Assembly (NCBI GenBank): GCA_045660445.1
Contig: JAZRDR010000010.1
Location: 186,001 to 250,000 of the forward strand
Direction of reading: 5' to 3'
From: Faeciplasma sp045660445
GTDB lineage: Bacteria; Bacillota; Clostridia; Oscillospirales; Ruminococcaceae
Length of the DNA stretch: 64,000 nt
A program made the position numbers and the translations under genes. The notes beneath the pieces are model-generated. The model saw only the letters and a list, made by a program, of their open reading frames with translations, made no database searches and was not told the origin of the DNA. Below, piece by piece: positions 35,053 to 43,853 of this stretch; position 1 is the first letter of the stretch, and every line of letters starts with the position of its first letter.

Positions 35053-35361
35053 ATGAACACTTTTGAAAGAATTTATGAAGTTGTTAAGAAGATACCCAAA
35101 GGCAAGGTCTCATCATACGGCACCGTTGCCGCGCTTGCGGGAAACCCAAGATGGTCTCGTGTTGTAGGATATGCTTTGCACGTGAATCCTGATCCTGACA
35201 CAATCCCCTGCTATCGTGTTGTGACGAAACAAGGCGAGCTATCGCAAGCTTTTGCTTTTGGCGGAATTAACCGCCAGCGTGAGCTTTTAGAGGCTGACGG
35301 CGTGGAGTTTGATGACGACGGCAAAGTTGTGATGCAAAGGTTTGCATGGTGGGGAGAGTGA
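35053..35361 (+). CDS. small MGMT-family (O6-alkylguanine DNA alkyltransferase-like) protein
   Basis: A 102-residue protein containing only the C-terminal DNA-binding/active-site half of Ogt/Ada-type methyltransferases. VSSYGTVAALAG, the active-site block IPCYRVV with Cys, and the FGGINRQRELLEADGV tail are visible. His is replaced by Tyr after the Cys (PCYRV in place of PCHRV), so the catalytic network differs. Real Atl proteins have Trp in place of the Cys. Function may be alkyl transfer or lesion recognition. The start at ATG 35053 has no clear ribosome site; an upstream GTG at 35032 lies within the rbr terminator stem. Confidence 0.78.
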   Translation: MNTFERIYEVVKKIPKGKVSSYGTVAALAGNPRWSRVVGYALHVNPDPDTIPCYRVVTKQGELSQAFAFGGINRQRELLEADGVEFDDDGKVVMQRFAWWGE

Positions 35362-35373
35362 AATAGTGAATAT

Positions 35374-35409
35374 GCAAAACAGACCTCTTTAAATGAGGTC
35401 TGTTTTTGC
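35374..35409. terminator. bidirectional terminator between the MGMT gene and anti-sigma gene
   Basis: Stem GCAAAACAGACCTC / GAGGTCTGTTTTTGC with one bulged T and a 7-nt loop. Serves both convergent genes. Confidence 0.88.
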
Positions 35410-35426
35410 GAGGAAAAATCGGGAAA

Positions 35427-36752
35427 TTATTTATTGCGAGATTCTCTTTTTAGTCTATCATTGTGATCTTGTATCGTTGTTATTTTATCGCTCTCGATTT
35501 CCTGCTGGATTCGTTCCCAGAACTTTTGGCTGTCAGCTTCATCTCCCTCGCCGGGAGTGAAATTACAATAGTCTACGAATTCATATATATCAGATTCGGG
35601 CATTGACCTGTACATATATACGCCTATAAAATTCCAGTTATCCATTGTTTCAATAGGCAGAATGAAATCTGCAAATTCACTATAGCTTCTCTTAATAACA
35701 CGGTATTGGTCCTTTTCTGTGTTGTAGAATATCATTGAAAGATGCCAATCTTCAACAGTCGTTTCTTCGATTGTATCGTTAACAAAAGCGATGAATCTAT
35801 TTTTGTCATAAGCATAGCCGATTTCAATAAATTGACCGTCTGATACAGTCTGTTTATCATAGAAAGCCGTGCCGTTTGAAATGCCCGCCATTTCAAATGC
35901 TGATGCGATTTGTTCAATTCTATCGAGCGGATCGTCGCTTTCTGTCGAAGCAAAGACTCCTGTATCTTTTTCGAAGATCCAATTTGTCTTGATAGTTGCG
36001 ATATCTATAATAATCTCGTCGACAGGTCGATATCCAGAAGTCGTAAAAATCTCATTATAGTATTTTTCCATAAATTGCATTGCCCTTACACTTGGTTTGA
36101 TACCGTATTTTTGTATATAGAAACCACGGATGTTGTCTTCATATTCTGATTCCGGCTGTGTTCTTCCCAAAAATCCGCCAAAGCATTCCCAACCGCGTTC
36201 GGCATTCATTATAATTTCGATCTTGCCACCGGGGGCAGTTGTCTTTTGTGATATTGTCTTGAACTCGTCGGTTTTCTCGTTATAGAAAAAGCCGATGAAC
36301 TCAACATCGAAGATGAAGCTTTCAGCATCGGTAATAATTCTTCCGATAGCAGTATCCTTGGTTATAAGAATGACTTCATCGAAATAGTAGCCATTGCGTA
36401 TATATTCTTGGTACGTTTTATCGACTATATCTTCTTCCGCTATACCATATTCTGCTGCGATTTCTGCAAGACGACTAATATAATCATCATAAAAATCTTC
36501 AGAAGTTGTCTGCTCAGTTAAAGCTTCAACTCTGTTATTAACTTCATCACGAGGGGATTTATCAGTGAAGACTTCGCTTGTTGCAGTGAGAATACTGCAC
36601 GCAACAAGCATAAGTCCAATTGTCGCAGCTGCAACAAGCGGAGTGATTTTGCGTTTGCTTGTTATGTTTACTGTTTTTGCGGCTATTTCAGCTTCGTTAA
36701 CGAATTCATCGTCAATATCTGTCAGTGCTTTAATATATTCTAAATTTTTCAC
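35427..36752 (-). CDS. putative membrane anti-sigma factor of the adjacent ECF sigma gene
   Basis: A 441-residue protein. A short cytoplasmic N-terminus (about 1-35) is followed by one transmembrane helix (about 36-58, LVAAATIGLMLVACSILTA) and a large extracytoplasmic region of about 380 residues without a family I recognise. Its start overlaps the sigma gene stop by 4 nt. Anti-sigma identity is inferred from this topology and coupling. The large outer domain suggests a sensor. Confidence 0.72.
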   Translation of the reverse strand: MKNLEYIKALTDIDDEFVNEAEIAAKTVNITSKRKITPLVAAATIGLMLVACSILTATSEVFTDKSPRDEVNNRVEALTEQTTSEDFYDDYISRLAEIAAEYGIAEEDIVDKTYQEYIRNGYYFDEVILITKDTAIGRIITDAESFIFDVEFIGFFYNEKTDEFKTISQKTTAPGGKIEIIMNAERGWECFGGFLGRTQPESEYEDNIRGFYIQKYGIKPSVRAMQFMEKYYNEIFTTSGYRPVDEIIIDIATIKTNWIFEKDTGVFASTESDDPLDRIEQIASAFEMAGISNGTAFYDKQTVSDGQFIEIGYAYDKNRFIAFVNDTIEETTVEDWHLSMIFYNTEKDQYRVIKRSYSEFADFILPIETMDNWNFIGVYMYRSMPESDIYEFVDYCNFTPGEGDEADSQKFWERIQQEIESDKITTIQDHNDRLKRESRNK

Positions 36753-37309
36753 AGCGTGTAACCCTCCTTTATTAAATAAGATTTTAGTTTTTTGCGTGTG
36801 CGGCTGAGCGAGGTTCTGACCTTGTTTGTTGTAATCGAAAGTTCGCTTGCGATTTCGTTATCAGTTTTAAAGAACCAATAACGTTTTACAAAAATGATTC
36901 GCTGTTCTTTTGAAATGGTTGCAAGAAATTTGTTTATCGCTTCGGTTAAAGCGCGTAATTCTATAACCTCTTCAACATTTTCATTCGAGGGGATTATCTC
37001 GCAGAATTCGTCAATAATAACTCCCGACTTCCCTTCCCCTCGTTTCTGTGCTGTCAAGAATTCTAGCTTATTAAGCGAGATGTTTCGGGCTATCTTGCAA
37101 GCATATGCCGACAGATTAGGTGGTTCTTTTGGCGGAATCGTATTCCAAAGCTGAGTGAAAGTGTCGGCAACACACTCCTCGGCATCGGGAATGCTTCCGA
37201 GTATATTATAAGAAACCGAACTTAACAGCTTGCCGTATTTTTGTCGGGTAAGTTCGATCGCTTGCACATTACGGTAAAAATACATATCGATTATCATGCG
37301 GTCATCCAA
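36749..37309 (-). CDS. ECF-type RNA polymerase sigma factor
   Basis: A 186-residue sigma-70-family regulator. Region 2 (about 20-85, DAEECVADTFTQLWNT and AYACKIARNISLNKL) and region 4 (about 120-170, ISKEQRIIFVKRYWFFKTDNEIASELSITTNKVRTSLSR) are plain. The start is uncertain. GGAG overlaps the GTG at 37318, so TTG at 37309 has better spacing. It is coupled to the anti-sigma gene by a 4-nt overlap. Its stimulus is unknown. Confidence 0.9.
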   Translation of the reverse strand: MDDRMIIDMYFYRNVQAIELTRQKYGKLLSSVSYNILGSIPDAEECVADTFTQLWNTIPPKEPPNLSAYACKIARNISLNKLEFLTAQKRGEGKSGVIIDEFCEIIPSNENVEEVIELRALTEAINKFLATISKEQRIIFVKRYWFFKTDNEIASELSITTNKVRTSLSRTRKKLKSYLIKEGYTL

Positions 37310-37384
37310 GCCTATCACTCCTTTCGCGAAAGATATCTTTCATTCATTATAACAGATTTTTCACACCAAACGTTACAAAAAATA

Positions 37385-37416
37385 AAAATATCCCCTGAGA
37401 AATCAGGGGATATTTT
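37385..37416 (-). terminator. terminator of kdgK
   Basis: Perfect 14-bp stem AAAATATCCCCTGA / TCAGGGGATATTTT with a 4-nt loop and a following T-run on both sides. Confidence 0.9.
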
Positions 37417-37440
37417 CATGTGAATTAAATTTATGAGAAC

Positions 37441-38466
37441 TTATCTCTGAACTCTTCCCGAGCCGTCGCCTCCTGCAAGCTTTTCGACTTCGGAAACGCT
37501 TACACGGTTATAGTCACCTTCGACAGAGTGCTTAAGAGCAGATGCTGCAACTGCAAATTCGATAACATCCTTTGAGGATTTGCCGGAAAGGATAGAATAG
37601 ATAAGTCCGCCGCCAAAGCTGTCGCCGCCGCCTACACGGTCAACGATGTGGAGGTGATAGGACTTGGAGAAGTAATAATCTTCGCCATCATAAAGCATAC
37701 CTGCCCAGTCATTATCGCTGGCAGAAATAGAAGTTCTTAAAGTGATAGCAACCTTGGAGAAGCCAAACTTGTCAGCGAGCTGCTTTGCAACACTCTTATA
37801 ACCGTCGTGATTAAGCTTGCCACCATAGATATCGGTTCCTTCAGCTTCGATACCGAAAACATCCTTAGCATCTTCTTCGTTAGAGATGCAAACGTCAACA
37901 TATTTGCAGAGCTCGGTCATTGCTTTGTTTGCTTCTTCTCTTGTCCAAAGCTTGCCTCTATAGTTAAGGTCGCAAGAAATTGTTACACCGCGCTTTTTAG
38001 CAGCGATGCAAGCTTCCTTGCAGATCTCTACAACATTTTCACCCAAAGCAGGAGTGATACCTGTGAAGTGGAACCAATCAGCACCTTCGAAGATGGAATC
38101 CCAATCGAAATCAGCGGTTGTTGCTTGCTGAATAGCGGAATATTTTCTGTCATAGATGCAAACAGAACCTCTCTGAGAAGCACCCTTTTCTAAGTAGTAA
38201 ATGCCAACTCTTTCGCCGCCGCGAACGATCTTGGATGTGTCAACGCCAAAGTAGCGCAAAGAATCAACAGCAGCCTGACCGATAGCATGCTTGGGAAGCT
38301 TGGTTACATAAACGCTGTCCAAGCCATAGTTAGCAAGGCTTACAGCAACGTTTGCTTCGCCGCCGCCGAATGTAGCCTGCATCTGATCGTTCTGGAAGAA
38401 ACGATAATATCCGTTAGGAGCAAGTCTTAACATGATCTCGCCGAATGTAACAACTTTTTTAGCCAT
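37441..38466 (-). CDS. kdgK: 2-keto-3-deoxygluconate kinase
   Basis: PfkB-family sugar kinase (341 residues), KDG to KDPG with ATP. The catalytic signature GGGDSFGGGLIYS contains the base Asp. The N-terminal GGGEANVAVSLA block and a central CDLNYRGKLW are present. It lies 24 bp downstream of the KDPG aldolase gene, so the two finish the hexuronate route. Substrate is inferred from the operon. Confidence 0.93.
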   Translation of the reverse strand: MAKKVVTFGEIMLRLAPNGYYRFFQNDQMQATFGGGEANVAVSLANYGLDSVYVTKLPKHAIGQAAVDSLRYFGVDTSKIVRGGERVGIYYLEKGASQRGSVCIYDRKYSAIQQATTADFDWDSIFEGADWFHFTGITPALGENVVEICKEACIAAKKRGVTISCDLNYRGKLWTREEANKAMTELCKYVDVCISNEEDAKDVFGIEAEGTDIYGGKLNHDGYKSVAKQLADKFGFSKVAITLRTSISASDNDWAGMLYDGEDYYFSKSYHLHIVDRVGGGDSFGGGLIYSILSGKSSKDVIEFAVAASALKHSVEGDYNRVSVSEVEKLAGGDGSGRVQR

Positions 38467-38490
38467 TTTAATATCCTCCGTTAATTTAAA

Positions 38491-39456
38491 TTACTTCTTC
38501 TGAACAAGGTGAATTGCAAAGCCTGCGATTTCCTTCTTGAAGTATACCATGCCCTTTGCAATGGTTTCTTCGTTTACAAATTCATATCCGCGGGACTTGA
38601 AGTATGCAACAGCTCTGTCAAGAGTGTTGGTAGCAATTCCGATATGTCCGTTCTTTCCGTATACGGGATTCTTGATAATTTCGATCTTCTTGTTTGCTGT
38701 GAACAAACTGGAATTACCGTTGTTAACTTCGAAGCCGAACATTGCGCCCAAAAGGTTTGCAACATCAATAGCATCCTCTTCATTTTCAGCATTGATGCCG
38801 AGGTGTGCAAATTCAAGACCGAGCATTGAATTTACAGCTTCCTGAGTTAAGCGGGTGATCTCATCCCAGTTTTCAGCATCGATAAGTTCCTGCTTAACCA
38901 TCCAAGTGCCGCCACAAGCAAGGATCTTGTTAAAGCTTAAGTAATCATTAAGATTCTTGGCATTAACTCCACCTGTGGGGATGAACTTAAGCTTAGCATA
39001 AGGAGCAGCAACAGCCTTAAGCTTTGCAATACCGCCGTTTTGCTCTGCGGGGAAGAACTTAACAACATCAAGGCCCAAGGTCATTGCCTGTTCCATTTCA
39101 CCGGGAGTTGCAGTACCGGGCATGATCTCTACGCCCTTGGAAATAGCATATTTAACTATCGGAGGGTTAAAGCCGGGAGTAACGATAAACTCGACGCCAG
39201 CGTCAATAGCTTCATCTACCTGAGCTTCTGTAAGAACAGTGCCGGCACCAACAAGCATTTCGGGAACAGATTCGCGAATACGCTTGATAGCTTCAGCAGC
39301 GCAAGCTGTTCTGAAGGTGATCTCTGCTGCAGGCAAACCGCCCTTACAAAGAGCCTTTGCCAAAGGCACTGCCTTGTCAGCATCATTGATTGCGATTACA
39401 GGCAAGATACCTAAATCGTGAATTCTTTTACATACAGATTCGTGATTGGTTGACAT
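38491..39456 (-). CDS. eda: KDPG/KHG aldolase fused to a C-terminal VOC (glyoxalase-like) domain
   Basis: Class I aldolase splitting KDPG into pyruvate and glyceraldehyde-3-phosphate. Residues 1-210 hold the barrel: Glu45 in EITFRT, PGTATPGE and Schiff-base Lys133 in VKFFPAEQ. Residues 214-321 form an extra domain resembling the vicinal oxygen chelate fold, FAHLGI and NGHIGIAT, with candidate ligand His219 and His271. Usual Eda proteins are about 210 residues. The fusion is real in frame, not a frameshift. The ATG at 39456 with GGAGG 7 nt upstream is chosen over 39495. Confidence 0.92.
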   Translation of the reverse strand: MSTNHESVCKRIHDLGILPVIAINDADKAVPLAKALCKGGLPAAEITFRTACAAEAIKRIRESVPEMLVGAGTVLTEAQVDEAIDAGVEFIVTPGFNPPIVKYAISKGVEIMPGTATPGEMEQAMTLGLDVVKFFPAEQNGGIAKLKAVAAPYAKLKFIPTGGVNAKNLNDYLSFNKILACGGTWMVKQELIDAENWDEITRLTQEAVNSMLGLEFAHLGINAENEEDAIDVANLLGAMFGFEVNNGNSSLFTANKKIEIIKNPVYGKNGHIGIATNTLDRAVAYFKSRGYEFVNEETIAKGMVYFKKEIAGFAIHLVQKK

Positions 39457-39475
39457 AATACATCCTCCTATGATA

Positions 39476-39493
39476 GGCGTGAATACGCACGCC
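39476..39493. promoter_or_regulatory. inverted repeat at the eda-kdgK transcription start
   Basis: GGCGTG-AATACG-CACGCC, a 6-bp palindrome in the 5' untranslated region, about 10 nt after the predicted start of transcription and 8 bp before the ribosome site. Operator or leader hairpin. Confidence 0.45.
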
Positions 39494-39509
39494 ATAATAC
39501 ATCATTATA

Positions 39510-39537
39510 ATTATACATTGTTTATAAAATAAGTCAA
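39510..39537 (-). promoter_or_regulatory. promoter of eda-kdgK
   Basis: Minus strand TTGACT (39537-39532) and TATAAT (39515-39510) are 16 bp apart. Confidence 0.75.
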
Positions 39538-39560
39538 TAAACTTTTATATACTTTCGGAC

Positions 39561-39595
39561 AAAGTGCAACAAAATCGATGAACATTTTGCACTTT
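39561..39595. promoter_or_regulatory. inverted-repeat operator candidate between the uxu and eda operons
   Basis: AAAGTGCAA and TTGCACTTT are arranged as an inverted repeat over 35 bp, lying between the divergent promoters. It could let one regulator control both halves of the hexuronate pathway. No regulator gene is adjacent. Confidence 0.5.
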
Positions 39596-39675
39596 ATCAC
39601 TTGATAATTCATCAATTATGTGGTAACATAACTTTGTATAGTATTTCAAAATAAATTTGAAAGGAATTTTAAACT

Positions 39676-40749
39676 ATGAAAATGACATTTCGTTGGTTCG
39701 GTTCTAACAGTGACAGCGTAACTCTAGAACAGATCAGACAGATTCCTGCAATGACAGGCATTATGGGCGTTTTGGACTATAAGGCTGCAGGCGAAGTTTG
39801 GACAGAAGAAGAAATCAAGGCTTATGTTGATGAAGTTCATGCAGCAGGTCTTGAATGTGAGGTAATCGAAAGCGTTAACGTTCACGAGGACATTAAGCTT
39901 GGCTTGCCAACAAGAGATGAGTATATCGAGAACTATCGCATTACCATCAGAAACCTTGCTAAATATGGCATCAAGTGCATCGTTTATAACTTCATGCCCG
40001 TTTTGGACTGGATGAGAACTGACCTTGCAAGACCCAATGAAGACGGTTCTACAAGTATGTATTACGATCAGGCAGAGCTCGAAAACCTCTCCCCTGTTGA
40101 TATCGTTAAGCGTACTGCTGAAAACTGCAATGGCTTCACGCTTCCCGGATGGGAGCCTGAAAGACTTGGAAAGCTTGAAGAAGTTTTGAAAATGTATGAA
40201 AGCGTTGACGAAGAAAAGCTTTTGGAAAACTATAAATACTTCCTTGAAGGTATTATTCCCACTTGTGAGGAATGCGGCGTTGTAATGGCTTGCCATCCGG
40301 ACGATCCGGGATGGAAGATCTTCGGACTTCCCAGACTTGCTCACAGCCAGGAAGGCTATGACAAGATCGTTAAGCTTGTTGACAGCCCATATAACACTCT
40401 TTGCTTGTGCACAGGCTCATTGGGATCTAACGTGAACAATGATATCCCTGCTATCATCCGCCACTTTGGTGAGATGGACAGAATCGGCTGCATGCACGTT
40501 AGAAACGTTAAGCACTATAACGACTTCAAGTTCTGCGAGTCTAGCCACCTTTCTTCCGACGGTGACCTTGATATGTATGAAATTATGAAGGCTATTTACG
40601 ATACCTGCCCAGACGTATATATCAGACCTGACCACGGCAGAATGATCTGGGGCGAAGTTGGCCGTCCCGGTTACGGACTTTATGACAGAGCTTTGGGTTG
40701 CACATATATTAACGGTCTTTGGGAAGCAATTTGCAAAACTTCCAAGTAA
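39676..40749 (+). CDS. uxuA: mannonate dehydratase
   Basis: Converts D-mannonate to 2-keto-3-deoxygluconate. 357 residues, full length. The family start MKMTFRWFGSNSDSVTLEQIRQIP and metal/active-site blocks CHPDDPGW, GCMHVRNV and YIRPDHGRM are visible. First gene of the plus-strand uxuA-uxuB operon, divergent from eda-kdgK. AAAGGAA precedes the ATG. Confidence 0.97.
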   Translation: MKMTFRWFGSNSDSVTLEQIRQIPAMTGIMGVLDYKAAGEVWTEEEIKAYVDEVHAAGLECEVIESVNVHEDIKLGLPTRDEYIENYRITIRNLAKYGIKCIVYNFMPVLDWMRTDLARPNEDGSTSMYYDQAELENLSPVDIVKRTAENCNGFTLPGWEPERLGKLEEVLKMYESVDEEKLLENYKYFLEGIIPTCEECGVVMACHPDDPGWKIFGLPRLAHSQEGYDKIVKLVDSPYNTLCLCTGSLGSNVNNDIPAIIRHFGEMDRIGCMHVRNVKHYNDFKFCESSHLSSDGDLDMYEIMKAIYDTCPDVYIRPDHGRMIWGEVGRPGYGLYDRALGCTYINGLWEAICKTSK

Positions 40750-40768
40750 TTAAGAGGTAAAAACATAT

Positions 40769-42376
40769 ATGAAGCTTAGTTTGAATTCGATAAAGGACAG
40801 ACACACCTGGGAAAATGCAGGTGTTAAGCTCCCTAAATTTGACGTTGAAGCTGTTACTGCTAACACAAAAGCTAATCCCACGTGGGTTCATTTTGGTGCA
40901 GGTAACATTTTCAGAGGGTTTATCGCGTCGCTTCAGCAGGAGCTTTTAAACGAAGGCTTGGCTGAAACCGGTATCATCGCTGCTGACACCTTTGACTATG
41001 AGATCATTGACAGAATCTTCAGAGCTAATGACAACTTGACATTGAATGTTACTCTTAACGCTAACGGAACAACCGAAAGCGAAGTTATTGCTTCTGTTGT
41101 TGAATCTTTGAAGGCTGATTCTTCTGATGAAACTGAAATGGCAAGATTTAAGGAAATCTTCAGAAGCCCCTCGTTGCAGATGATCAGCTATACTATTACC
41201 GAAAAGGGCTATGCCATTAAAGACATGGAAGGAAATCTTTCCGGTCTTGTTTTGGCTGATATTGAAAACGGTCCTTCGAAGGCTCGTCACGCAATGAGCT
41301 TTACTTGCGCTCTTCTTTTGGAAAGATATAATGCAGGCAAATACCCCATTGCTGTTGTAAGCATGGACAACTGCTCGCACAATGGCGAAAAGGTTCAGTC
41401 TGCTGTTCTTGAAATCGCTAAGGCTTGGGTTGAAAAGGGATATGCTGATGCAGGCTTTGTTGATTACCTTAATGATGAATCCTTGGTAAGCTTCCCTTGG
41501 TCGATGATCGACAAGATCACTCCCCGCCCCGATGCAAGCGTTGAAAAGATGCTTGGTGAAGCAGGAATTGAGTGCATGGCACCTATCGTAACCTCGAAGA
41601 ACACATTTATTGCACCTTTCGTTAATGCAGAAAGACCGCAGTATTTGGTTGTCGAGGATAAATTCCCGAACGGAAGACCTGCTCTTGAAAAGTCGGGCGT
41701 TTATCTTACTGATAGAGACACTGTTAACAAGACCGAACGCATGAAGGTTACAACATGCCTTAACCCCTTGCACACCGCTTTGGCTGTTTACGGTTGCTTG
41801 TTGGGATATACCCTTATCTGCGAAGAAATGAAGGACGACGAGCTTGTTAAGCTTGTTAAAAGACTTGGTTATGTTGAAGGACTTCCTGTTGTTACCGATC
41901 CCAAGATCGTTAGTCCCAAGGCATTTATTGACGAAGTAGTTAACGAAAGACTTCCCAACCCCTTCATGCCCGATGCTCCTCAGAGAATTGCTACTGACAC
42001 TTCTCAGAAGGTTGGAATCAGATTCGGCGAGACAATTAAGAGCTATGCTGCACTTGGCAAGACTGATGAGCTTATTGCAATTCCTTTGGCAATTGCAGGC
42101 TGGTTAAGATATCTTTTGGGTGTTGATGACAGCTTGAATGAAATGGCTGTTTCAAGCGATCCTTTGCTTAATGATCTTCAGCCCAAGCTTGCAGGAATTG
42201 AAGTCGGCAAGCCCGAAACCTATAACGGTCAGATCAAGGAGATCTTGGCTAACAAGAACATCTTTGGCTCTAACCTTTGCGAGCTTGGAATGGATGCAAG
42301 AATTGAAGAGATGTTTGTAAGCCTTATTTCAGGCGAAGGCGCTATTAGAGATACCTTAAAGAAATATTTGGCATAA
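40769..42376 (+). CDS. uxuB: fructuronate reductase (mannitol dehydrogenase family)
   Basis: NAD-dependent reduction of D-fructuronate to D-mannonate. 535 residues. The Rossmann start WVHFGAGNIFRGF, the central SFPWSMIDKITPRPD and the substrate-lysine region KTERMKVTTCLNPLHTALAVYG match this long-chain dehydrogenase family. It lies 19 bp downstream of uxuA. Uronate isomerase (uxaC) and a transporter are not in the window. Confidence 0.95.
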   Translation: MKLSLNSIKDRHTWENAGVKLPKFDVEAVTANTKANPTWVHFGAGNIFRGFIASLQQELLNEGLAETGIIAADTFDYEIIDRIFRANDNLTLNVTLNANGTTESEVIASVVESLKADSSDETEMARFKEIFRSPSLQMISYTITEKGYAIKDMEGNLSGLVLADIENGPSKARHAMSFTCALLLERYNAGKYPIAVVSMDNCSHNGEKVQSAVLEIAKAWVEKGYADAGFVDYLNDESLVSFPWSMIDKITPRPDASVEKMLGEAGIECMAPIVTSKNTFIAPFVNAERPQYLVVEDKFPNGRPALEKSGVYLTDRDTVNKTERMKVTTCLNPLHTALAVYGCLLGYTLICEEMKDDELVKLVKRLGYVEGLPVVTDPKIVSPKAFIDEVVNERLPNPFMPDAPQRIATDTSQKVGIRFGETIKSYAALGKTDELIAIPLAIAGWLRYLLGVDDSLNEMAVSSDPLLNDLQPKLAGIEVGKPETYNGQIKEILANKNIFGSNLCELGMDARIEEMFVSLISGEGAIRDTLKKYLA

Positions 42377-42391
42377 TAATTTTATAAGCTT

Positions 42392-42423
42392 AAGCCTCTC
42401 TCGTTACGAGGGAGGCTTTTTGT
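42392..42423 (+). terminator. terminator of uxuA-uxuB
   Basis: Stem AAGCCTCTCTCG / CGAGGGAGGCTT with one mismatch and a 4-nt loop, then TTTTGTTTT. Confidence 0.88.
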
Positions 42424-42541
42424 TTTAAGATGAAAGAATATGAAACACATTTTGTGATGTGACTTGCGATTTTTGATATTGAAAAGCAAACATATTGCTG
42501 ATATAATATAAATGTTAATTTATGATTAAAGAAGTGGAAAT

Positions 42542-43819
42542 ATGAAAGTAATAAATAAGGCGATGTGTATCGCACTTGTGTTATCTATATTAATCTCTCT
42601 GTCATCTTGCGTTAGGGTTGATATAAAGCCGAATGATGACGTATCTATAAGCGAAGATGTGACTATCTTCACTCCCCCATCAACCTCTGAGACTGTGACG
42701 TCAACCGAAGTAACAACTACCGAAGTAACAACAACTGTACCCACAACCACAGAGGAAATCACAACAACTGCCGAACCGGCGCCCGAATTTGCAAGCGTAA
42801 GGATCGTATGTGCCGGCGATAATTTGATACATCGCTCGATCTATAATCAAGCTAAAAGAAGAGCACCGAAAAATGATCTTGATGGCTATGACTTTAGCTA
42901 TGCTTATGAAAGAGTTATAAGATACATTGAATCAGCAGATCTTGCGATTTTAAACCAAGAGACTGTTGTTACCGACGAATTCGAGCCAAGTGACTATCCA
43001 AGATTCTGTACACCTGCTGATTTAGGACGTTATATGGCAGAGATAGGGTTTGATGCAGTTTCCCTATCAAACAATCACATTCTTGACAAGGATGAAGCCG
43101 GACTTTTAGCAACACTTGATTTTTGGGATACTATTGATGGCGTTATAAGCTATGGTGCATATCGTGACGACAGCGACATGGAAAACATAAGAACCCTTGA
43201 AGTGAACGGAATTACATTTGCTTTCTTGGGATATATGGAGCATACAAACGGGCTTTCTCTTGAAGATGACGCAGTTGCAGAGATTACATATTTAAGAGAG
43301 ACCGAGCTTATCGAAGCGCAGATAAAAAAGGCTGATGAGATTGCAGACATTGTTATTGTCTCCCCTCATTTTGGAACAGAGATTTCAAACGAGCTAAAGT
43401 CAAATCAGATAAATATGGCGAAATTGATGGTTGAGTGGGGCGCAGATATTATAATCGGCACACAGGCGCATACCGTTCAGACAATGGAATATATTGAGCG
43501 TGAGGATGGTACAAAGGGCTTTGTTTATTATTGCCTGGGAAATTTCGTTTCGGCGCAGGCTGATCCGCGGGCTTTAGTTGGCATTTTGGGCGACCTTACC
43601 GTTACAAAAAACCTTTCAACTGGTGAAATTTCTATCGAGAACGTTAAAGCGATTCCCATTATCACTCAGTATGGATATAACTATTCAAACATTCACATTG
43701 TTCCTTATTCAGAATATACCGGTGAGATGCTTTCAGATCACGGAGCTGAAGGATTCACTCAAGAAGCAATTGACAATGTTTTAAGCTATATACCGGAAGA
43801 ATATCTTTCGGTTGAATAG
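42542..43819 (+). CDS. CapA-family (PGA_cap) lipoprotein
   Basis: A 425-residue secreted lipoprotein. A hydrophobic leader ends in LSSC with Cys23 as lipidation site. A Thr-rich linker follows (about 43-80, many TTT/TTE units), then a metallophosphatase-like CapA domain. The CapA domain shows VCAGDNLIHR, LNQETVV, LSNNHILD and SPHFGTE. CapA proteins act in poly-gamma-glutamate capsule export, but many homologues have other cell-surface roles, so the exact role is open. No capB/capC is nearby. GTGG ribosome-site-like sequence precedes the ATG. Confidence 0.85.
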   Translation: MKVINKAMCIALVLSILISLSSCVRVDIKPNDDVSISEDVTIFTPPSTSETVTSTEVTTTEVTTTVPTTTEEITTTAEPAPEFASVRIVCAGDNLIHRSIYNQAKRRAPKNDLDGYDFSYAYERVIRYIESADLAILNQETVVTDEFEPSDYPRFCTPADLGRYMAEIGFDAVSLSNNHILDKDEAGLLATLDFWDTIDGVISYGAYRDDSDMENIRTLEVNGITFAFLGYMEHTNGLSLEDDAVAEITYLRETELIEAQIKKADEIADIVIVSPHFGTEISNELKSNQINMAKLMVEWGADIIIGTQAHTVQTMEYIEREDGTKGFVYYCLGNFVSAQADPRALVGILGDLTVTKNLSTGEISIENVKAIPIITQYGYNYSNIHIVPYSEYTGEMLSDHGAEGFTQEAIDNVLSYIPEEYLSVE

Positions 43820-43853
43820 ATTTGTAAATAATTTAAGAAAGGAATATACAAAC

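Noticed and set aside
40946..41773. 275-codon minus-strand open frame
   Set aside because: Antisense to uxuB, a long and convincing dehydrogenase gene.
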